Source of the DNA: Atriophallophorus winterbourni
Lineage: Eukaryota > Platyhelminthes > Trematoda > Plagiorchiida > Microphallidae
DNA length: 64,000 bases
Direction of reading: 5' to 3'
Assembly: GCA_013407085.1 (NCBI GenBank)
Contig: JACCGJ010013598.1
Span: forward strand, 1 to 64,000
Shown here: positions 56,391 to 64,000 of the stretch, in pieces
Layout of the letters: each line of letters opens with the position of its first letter
How positions within the stretch are numbered: the first letter of the stretch is position 1
Notes under the pieces: model-generated
What the model was told of the DNA's origin: nothing
What the model saw: the letters and a program-made list of their open reading frames with translations, nothing else
Databases searched by the model: none
Position numbers and translations under genes: made by a program

Positions 56391-57129
56391 TTGCATAGGG
56401 TCAATTACGTGCACATATTTCCTTCGACGGTATGCAATTGAGCTCTTAGCAATTCGATATCGAGTATGTAGCGGTTGTTGCAAAGAAGATTTCACCAATA
56501 AGAACGTACGCTTCTGATTATTTTACCCAATAAATCGTAGCACAGCATGCAAATCCGACGCATTGAAACACGATAGACTTGTCCCAAAATACAACATGTG
56601 AGCAGCGTAAATAATTAATCAAATTGTGCAAATATTTACATGTTCAGTTCAGTTCAGTTCATTTTTCACAGGACAGTAAGTGGTCAACGAGCAGAGCGAG
56701 CGTCCAGTATTTCTGTAGGTAAGAAGGTGCTGATAGTCCAGATGCAAAGTGCAACTCCAATCACGACATACAACAATGGAAATTTATTAGTGACGCTATC
56801 CAAACGAACAATACAGCTGTTATCAATACCTCTAGGATCCCGACATCACCCAAATACGAAGGTAAAGCTCCGCCACCACTCAAACTGACACTGCTGACAG
56901 AGAGTATGGCTGACGCCGTTCTTGAAAATTAGAAGCTATTTAGATACAAATTGCCCGAGAGATTAAAACTATTCCCAGACGTCTCAAGAATAATAATATC
57001 GAGGCTGATGCCGGAAGTCCAAATACTGAGTAAAAAACGGAATTCGGCCAAATCTACCGGAGTCGGCGAAGAAAATTACCTACCTACCGACTCAAGCCGA
57101 ACTGTACCAACAAGTTTATCTCATGAACC

Positions 57130-57780
57130 ATCTTTGCTATCAACATCGACTGTCAAATGTTTATATACGAATTCCCTATGCTTGACAAACAAACTACACG
57201 AATTGACTGAACTAACTAACACACACTCGCCAGACGTGATTGCTGTTATTGAGGCATGGTTCCATCCAACTTTAACAGACGATGAAGTTGTCATAGCTCT
57301 GCCAAGAGATCACGGATGACGACTGACAACTGCAAGACACAATATGGTGTTCGCTGAATGTAACCGCAGGAGAAAAATGCATAGTGGGTGTGATTTACCT
57401 TTCGCCCTCAGCCGACGAAGCCTGCAATTCAGCATTACTTGCAAATATACGCTTAGCGGCAAACAGATACCGCGGCAGACTTCTTCTGATCGGAGAATTT
57501 AATCTTCCGAACTTCAAGGGAAATTCATTTCATCCAGAAAACTCTTTAACTGCTTTATACCAACAGTTGCTGGAAGAAATTCCACTCTACAACCATATTT
57601 TCAACAATACCCGATTTCGTGGTACTGATACACCGTCTATCTTGGACTTGATACTGACAAATGAAGAGCACGTGATTGAAAGTCTCACTTATGGAGCCCC
57701 AATAGGACTCAGTGACCACTCAGTTATTACGTTTGATTATATTTGCCAGGCAATCAGAACAAGTGACATCAACAAGGTAA
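57130..57780 (+). pseudogene. CR1 A endonuclease domain
   Basis: YTNSLCLTNKLHELTELTNT, DVIAVIEAWFHPTL (catalytic Glu present), a stop at 57317-57319, then GVIYLSPSADEACN, LLIGEFNLPNFKG (expected GDFN) and GLSDHSVITFDYI. Nicks target DNA in the family; here it is interrupted. Confidence 0.85.
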
Positions 57781-59870
57781 TTAGAAAACTTGACTTTTCA
57801 CAACTCAAATCTACTCTCAAGAACACCACAGACCCTGGTCTTAAGTCCGACAGCGTGCACGATCAGTGGCAGTGGATGATAAACAAACTTAAATCTGCCG
57901 TTGAAATGCACTCTCATCTTGTTCCAAAGGTGCAAAAAAATGGATATACGTTTAAGCTGAGTAGCCGAACACGAAAATGGTTAACTTTGCGTAATGCTGC
58001 ATGGCGGGCTCATCGACAAGATACCACTGTTGAGAGTTGGGAGACATTTCGGTTGCTGAGAAATAAGGTAAACAAACTTGCTGTTGAGGACAAACTGAAT
58101 TATCAAAAACATTTACTCAACAAAATGAAATCCAACCCCAAAATTCTCTATCAGTTCATAAATAACCGGTCTAGGGTGAAACCAGGGGTTGCTGCTTTAA
58201 AGACGCGTGATGGAACAACAACCACAGCATCGCAATCTGCCGAAGTTCTAGCCCATTTCTTCTCCACTGTCTTCAGCCCACGAAACACCGTTACCTGCCC
58301 CTTAACTCCCGTCACCTTACCTGAAAATGTTTTACATGAACTAACTATTACCCCGGACAGTGTCCTCCGAACATTGCTAAATCTCAACACGAAAAAATCT
58401 CCCGGAGCTGACGAAATTACCCCGCTGATCCTCAAAAACTGTGCTTCTACTTTGTGTACGACCCTGACCTACTTGTTTAATCTCTCTTTAACCCAAAGTT
58501 TCGTTTCATGTGATTGGAAGAATGGCATCATTACCCCAATCTACAAAGGAGGAAACCGTTCCGAAGTATCCAACTATAGACCAGTAACACTACTACCGGT
58601 GATATCTAAAGTATTGGAGCGCCTCGTTGCAAACAGCGTCACAAAACATCTGGAAGACAATTGCTTGCTTGCAGTTTAACAACACGGATTCAGAAAAAGA
58701 CACTCTTGCCTTTCAAACCTTCTGCTCTCCCTCGATGACTGGACACAAGCTGTAGACAAAGGTCTCACCATACACGCGTGTTATCTTGATATGTCAAAAG
58801 CATTCGATCGTGTCAACCACAGTCTGTTACTACAAAAAATGGAGCAATGTGGCATCAAGGGTTCATTACTAGCCTGGTTTGAGGATTATCTCCGCGACCG
58901 TGTCATTCGAGTAAGGGTTGACGGTGCTTTATCACGACCCATTGCATTAACGAGTGGGGTGCCGCAGGGATCAGTGCTTGGACCAATTCTTTTCCTGATC
59001 TATGTAAACGACTAACCGAAACTTGTTCGCAGCAAAATCTTGTTATTTGCGGATGACATCAAGCTGTGGACACAAGTACGCACAACTGAAGATTGCAGAC
59101 AGCTTCAGCTGGATCTTGATGCCTTACAGAACTTGTCAGTTAGAAATGAACTACCTTTCAATTTCAGCAAATGCAAGGTATTGACTGTTGGAAGACATTT
59201 CGAGTTCTCTTACACCCTTGGTTCCCATATTCTTGAAAGCACTGACAAGGAGAAGGACTTGGGTGTGTGGGTGAGCAGCACGTTGAAACCGTCGCATAAC
59301 GCCACAGCTCTCTATGAAAAGACGTCGCGAGTACTGCTACTGCTAAAACGCGTGTTCGGGAGTTTCACTAAGCAAACTGTTCATCGAATAATTAATACGT
59401 ACTTGAGGCCAACCATGGAGTATGCGGTTCAGGCTTGGTCACCCTGGCTACAGAAGGACATCAGTCTCTTGCAGAGAATATATCATCGGACCACCAAGCT
59501 CGTACGTGGTTTAAAACATAAACAATACGAAGATCGGATTACAAGCCTCAATCTCTTCGACTCTCGCTACCGCCGTCTTAGAGGCGACTTGATTCTTATG
59601 TTCAACATACTGCATACCCACAACCATCCCCTGAATCAACTATTCACACGACTACCACCACGAACAAGCCCGAGTCATAACTATACAGTACTCATTCCCG
59701 ACTCGAGGCTGAACTGTCAAAGGTATCTTTATTCTGTACGTGTATGTTTTACTTGGAACTCCCTACCCCGTAACGTTGCACATTCACCCAACTTGGATAT
59801 ATTCAAATCGAACTTGGACAACTTCATGTCGACCAATCCAAACATTGAAACATTATATTCTGCATCATAA
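57781..59870 (+). pseudogene. CR1 A reverse transcriptase with two stops
   Basis: KKSPGADEITPLILKNCAST, NGIITPIYKGGNRSEVSNYR, then TAA at 58677-58679; QHGFRKRHSCLSNLLLSLDD, ACYLDMSKAFDRVNHSLLLQ, SGVPQGSVLGPILFLIYVND, TAA at 59013-59015; LLFADDIKLWTQV with intact FADD, STDKEKDLGVWVSSTLKPSH, YEDRITSLNLFDSRYRRLRG, ending SAS at 59870. Each stop is one substitution from a sense codon. Confidence 0.9.
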
Positions 59871-60599
59871 AAGCTTTGAACCCATGTATCGAAGTAAACT
59901 ATACATATTTACCCCATCCAACCGGTTGAAAACAATTTCTGCCCTATGTATTTTTACATGATTCCTGAACTGATCAGTAGGCAAATAAATCCCGTTTTTA
60001 CTACCTACGTTATTTGTAATTCGCATATTATTCTGTGGTTTTTGTAAAGCTATATGCTTTTTAGACCATTTAATTGAATTGAATTGCATTGAATCAGATC
60101 ACCCACCACTCCCATACCGTTCTTTGCTTTCTGTCCGTTTGAAATCTTCGACGATCCTGATGTCTTTAGGCAGCATACATTTATGACCGATGCGAGAAAA
60201 AGTGGTTTCTCGTCATCAGCAAGGTGAGAGTTCTGCTGAAGACGTGTCGTCTATAAAACAGAAACGCTAGCATTTTCTTCGTTACGTGATAAGGCTAGTA
60301 AAGTTGAACTACCTAAATTGAATAGTAATTAGGAGGATTATCCACGAAATACCGCAGTCGTGGTCCCGATTCTGCGTTGAACTCACGAAAGTAATGTTGC
60401 ATATAAGTTTTTTGGAAGACTGTTCAGAATTTCACCACACTAAAAATGAAAAGGTTTTTTTTCGGGAGTCAGACGGACATAGTTCCTCAGCAAGTTTAAT
60501 TGAATGACCGCGGGTTTCTATTTCGGGACTAAAATAACAGAAGTCATTTATTCCAAAGTCACTTATCCCCTTCATGATCCTGTATGTTTCAATTGAGCC

Positions 60600-61400
60600 G
60601 CCTATTAAGCGACAGGGCCTAAGGGAGATAAATCTACAGATTACAGATGCGGATAACCTCTCGCTAGACACGGAGATTAATAGGCGGATTGACTGAGCAG
60701 CTGTCCTTTTGTCTCGATCAAACTTCCGTGTTTGGAGCTACTGCAAGTTCAATGTAAAGACAAAGATGACGGTATACAGTTTGTGCGTACTGAAGGCTTT
60801 ATTGTACGGCATTGAAACCTTGACAATCTACGCAAGACACGAACTGAAGCTAAACGCTTTCCATCTAAGTAGCATCCGTCGTATCTTGAACATATCGTGA
60901 ATTGCCAAATTGACTAATGCAGATGTGCTTTCAAAGCTGGTCTCAGAGCATCTTCACCTCACGAAGACGGCGCCGCTTGCAGTGGCTTGACCACGTCTAC
61001 AGAATGGAAACTGTTCGTATTCTGAAAGATCTACCCTTTGGTGACTTGAAATCAGGAAGTCAACAATTGTTACAAAGACGTTTGCAAAATGGATATGAGA
61101 GTTCTTGGCAATAACCAAGCGAGCTGGAAAGAACTTGCTCTCGACCGCTCATATTGGAGGCATTGTGTAAAGCATCGTCTGCAACCTGTATAAGAGCAGA
61201 TACAGCTCTTTGCTGCTTAACGCAGATCACGCCACTGGCGTGAAAATAACGCCGATAGACCGAGTACTGCCTATCGCTGCGACCGCTGCGGGAAAGATTG
61301 TTCCCGGTATCGGACTGTTTAGTCATTGTAAAACATTGTGGAATGTGAAGAAAATCATGCAATCGTTATGTACATCCATAGTAGAAATCGAACGTGGATC
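60600..61400 (+). pseudogene. RTE family R1 LINE, 3' fragment
   Basis: LKALLYGIETLTIYARHELK, NAFHLSSIRRILNIS, then frameshifted GHVYRMENGRI-like residues and a 3' finger-coding segment (YRCDRCGKDCS, about 61266-61300). 5' truncated. Confidence 0.8.
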
Positions 61401-62330
61401 ATACCTGAACTCAGAATTTCGTAATTCTATGGAATGCATTTATTCAAGCAAGTACTCTACTCCATATATCTTTCACTGTTAGTTTAATCGTTAAGAGGCA
61501 GTGATTCACGGAATCGGAAGTTTTTCTTAAATCTAAATAGATGGTTTAAACTGACTTCAGTTCGTCCAGCCTTTTATTGGCAGTATTGAGAAAACTAGGA
61601 AGATTAGTCCGACAAGATATACCCTTGAGAAATTCATGTTAAGTTACACTCATTAGAGAATATCGATAGATGTTTTCACGGAAAAGTTTTTCTAATACAT
61701 TGAAGGTATGCAGGCTGACCAGTCTATAGATTCCGAAATTTGACCTGAAACCAACATTGTATATGCATTATAACAAAATAATAACAATATCAAGAAGAAT
61801 TTTCTAGTGATTTACTACTGTGTTGGTGTGTCCACGTACCAACAGCCTGGGCCTATCTTGCTGATATTAAATCGACTAACTACTTATCCTTGTTTTAGGG
61901 ACTAGCATCAGTATATAAGTAATATCATCTCCCGTGAAAACCTTCAGGATATAAAAGACCACTATTGTACGGCAACACATCTTACTCCTCTTAATCGAGG
62001 ACAGATCGAGACCCTTGAGTCTAATGTAATAAGTTTAACATGTCTGTAACGTAAACATCCTAATCGCAGGGTGCTAGACATTTTCAGGTATTCGAAACTT
62101 ATTTAAGTCCGGTGTCGATGATCGAACACAGTATTTTAAATGAGGTAATACGACAACCTTTTATAGTGGACTGAATATACATAGTTTACGGCATGATAAC
62201 GCTAAACGCTCTCAGAGTAATTCCATGTGAATTTTATTTGCTGCTCAGTCACCCTGTGTAGACCACTTAAGGTCTCCATCGATAGTGATGCCGAGATATC
62301 TCACATTCCTAGCTGTAGCTCATTGCTGAC
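61401..62330. other. No feature recognised
   Basis: AT-rich gap between two R1 copies; possibly unique sequence or decayed repeat. Confidence 0.35.
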
Positions 62331-64000
62331 TTGAAGTATTCTCATCACTCAATTGGTCTTCAGTCCAGTCCAAGGATGGACGTCACTCGCATGTGCAAAC
62401 CTAATCTAACTGCACGATTTGCAAAAGACTTAACAGCCAAGTTCAACAAGAAAACCTCACTCCAATCAGCTTCAGAAAACTGGAAATCGTATAAAAGCTG
62501 CGTATGCCGAGTGGCACTTTTTACTGATCATCCGGATGAAGCTCGGAAGAGCGACTGGTTCGAAGCAAAAGCTTTTGAGATGACTGCTTTGTTGGATGGA
62601 AAACGGTCAGAATTCTTCTAGTTCAAAGATATGCCAACAGATGAAAAGTTACGACTTCTAAGAGGAGCTATAAATAATGTCCAACAAACTGGAAAACGAT
62701 GTACAAATGACTGTTGCACTGGAATTCGCCTTAGTATTCCAAACGCTGTGGATACCGGGAATTTTTACGGTATGTATGATGGGATCAAGAGATATTGGTC
62801 CAAACAAACTTAAAAGAGCTCCCATTAAGTCGGTATCTCGTAACTCGATTGTCGACAAAACTCAGCAGATGTAAAGATAAGTAGCGCACTTCTCCTCTCT
62901 CTACTCTACCACATGTACTCGAAAATGTTGAGTGGTTGCCGTTTTAAAATGCTTGATCTGATAGGCTGACCGCCAAGTTTGCTCAAACTCGTTATTTCGT
63001 TACACTCAGGCATGAAGGGCTCAGTCCATCTTAACGGTTTTAGTTCAGAAGCCTGTGAAATTCGCTGATGAGTCCAACAAGGGTGAGTTCTTGCTCTGAC
63101 GCTGTTCGGAATTTTCTGTGCTCTGCTTCTGAAGCGCTCATTTAGGATGAGAACAGAAGGCATTTACCTACACACGCGAAGCGATCGCAAGCTTTTAAAC
63201 CTGAACTAGTTGAGAGCACAAACCAAGGCACGGGACGTACTAATTCCGGACCTAATTTTTGCGAAAGATGCAACCATTAATGCTCACTCGCAAAAGCACC
63301 TCCATTCGCTAATGGACTGTTGTACGTCGCATCAAGACTTTGGTCTAACAAATAAGCAGGACAAGACCAAATCCTTGGTCAAGGGACTGCAATCGCCACA
63401 AATATCACTTTGTGTGGGAAAACTGTCGCTCGAACCATACACATAGGCACATAGCTTGGTTCAACCATTGCGGATAACCTCTTCGCTAGACACGGATTGA
63501 TAAGCGGATTGGCAGAGCAGCCTGTCATTTTGTTCGCGATTGAACTCTCGTGTTTAAGTAACCGCAAAGCTGACTGTAAAGACAAAGATGATGGTATACA
63601 GCGCGTGCGTACTAAATGCTTTACTGTACGGCAGTGAAACCTGGACAACCGACGCAAGACAGGAACGGAAGCTGAATGCTTTCCATCTAGGGAGCCTCCG
63701 TCGTATCTTGAACATCTCATGGATCGACAGAGTGACTAACGATGAAGTGCTTTCAAAAGCTGGTCTCCAGAGCATGTTCACCCTATTACGTCAGCGCCGC
63801 CTGCGGTGGCTTGGTCATGTCTATAGAAGGGAAAATGGTCGTATTCCGAAAGATATACTCTACGGTGAGTTGCAATTAGGAAGTCGACCATTGGGCAGAC
63901 CGCACTTGCGGTACAAAGATGTTTGCAAAAGATATATGGAAGCTCTTGACATTGACCCCCAGTAAGCTGGGAAAGAAACTTGAGCGTGACCGCTCACTTT
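62331..64000 (+). mobile_element. RTE family R1 LINE, longest copy, runs off window
   Basis: A pre-RT domain (TARFAKDLTAKFNKKTSLQS, LLDGKRSEFF, DEKLRLLRGAINN), a degenerate polymerase core, then from 63588 an open 125-codon frame: ALLYGSETWTTDARQERKLN, FHLGSLRRILNISWIDRV, LRWLGHVYRRENGRIPKDI, GRPLGRPHLRYKDV. It stops at TAA (63963-63965), probably a local lesion. The segment 63465-63965 matches 60640-61090. Confidence 0.82.

Larger units (their letters stand above)
52285..56395 (+). mobile_element. Old CsRn1-like Ty3/gypsy element, nested LINE inside
   Basis: Diverged flanking repeats at about 52286-52436 and 56240-56390 share ACGTG-GGCAT, AATATTT, a GTTC/GAGTTC then TTTCCTT and TGTCCGTTTT blocks. 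Between them in order: gag, a Cys/His motif, protease, first part of RT, a nested LINE, second part of RT. RNase H and integrase are missing. A TGGTGAGCTCG just after the 5' repeat (52451) could be a tRNA primer-binding site. Confidence 0.7.
56700..60100 (+). mobile_element. CR1 family A LINE, best-preserved copy
   Basis: The end of ORF1 (PPPLKLTLLTESMADAVLEN, KLPERLKLFPDVSRI) is followed by ORF2 with few lesions and a 3' UTR ending TTTTTAGACCATTTAATTG and GAATTGAATTG repeats (60058-60088). 5' truncated within ORF1, so the PHD finger is lost. Confidence 0.88.

Noticed and set aside
63062..63095. CTGATGAGTCC resembling a hammerhead ribozyme core
   Set aside because: No GAAA partner or flanking stems; it lies in RTE R1 coding remnants, and the homologous place at 16430 lacks it.
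1..64000. CRISPR arrays, bacterial operons, rRNA genes
   Set aside because: No regularly spaced short repeats, no ribosomal RNA motifs and no prokaryotic gene organisation.

Overview
The window looks like a stretch of a parasitic flatworm genome, most likely a digenean fluke of the Clonorchis/Opisthorchis/Fasciola/Paragonimus kind (genus not resolved from sequence alone). Reasons: spliced genes that mix 31-43 nt introns with multi-kb introns, and a repeat load made of RTE-type and CR1-type LINEs, Ty3/gypsy elements (one CsRn1-like), a Penelope-like remnant and a short dispersed retroposon with a CATA tail. There is no bacterial gene organisation, CRISPR array, rRNA or convincing tRNA gene.

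Two host genes are supported. (1) Plus strand, 5141-25373: the 3' part of a sterol regulatory element-binding protein (SREBP) gene. Ten exons whose splice phases all close encode the last 766 codons: linker, first membrane helix, luminal loop, second membrane helix and C-terminal regulatory domain. The bHLH-zip exons lie upstream of the window. (2) Minus strand, 42505-40073: a complete ATP-dependent (S)-NAD(P)H-hydrate dehydratase (NAXD/CARKD) gene, eight exons, 294 aa, five introns of 31-43 nt and one apparent GC-AG intron. No other host gene is identifiable.

Layout. 1-3812: Ty3/gypsy LTR element (minus), inserted in an RTE LINE remnant (to about 4390). 4400-25373: SREBP exons separated by introns holding SINE-like repeats, RTE pieces and a 540-bp insertion with a 14-bp target duplication. 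25374-28280: intergenic, little recognisable. 28280-39890: three CR1 copies (an internal-deletion derivative, a 5' half, an old degenerate copy), SINEs, an RTE-derived repeat and a permuted inverted repeat. 40073-42517: NAXD. 42870-49460: SINEs, a Penelope GIY-YIG remnant and several RTE reverse-transcriptase pieces. 49680-51620: a second CR1 family split by a SINE with an exact target duplication. 52285-56400: an old CsRn1-like LTR element with a third CR1-type LINE nested in its RT. 56700-60100: the best-preserved CR1 copy. 60600-64000: two copies of an RTE family, the last running off the edge.

Functional picture: SREBP is normally a membrane-bound transcription factor of the ER released by two Golgi proteases. 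The fluke protein keeps a plausible site-1 sequence and the Leu-Cys site-2 position but has Asp-Pro where mammals have Asn-Pro. NAXD repairs damaged NAD(P)H. They appear to be unrelated neighbours, about 14.7 kb apart and convergent. Everything else is self-replicating DNA, mostly broken. Exon boundaries were assigned by eye from splice consensus, phase and remembered family alignment; no search was run.
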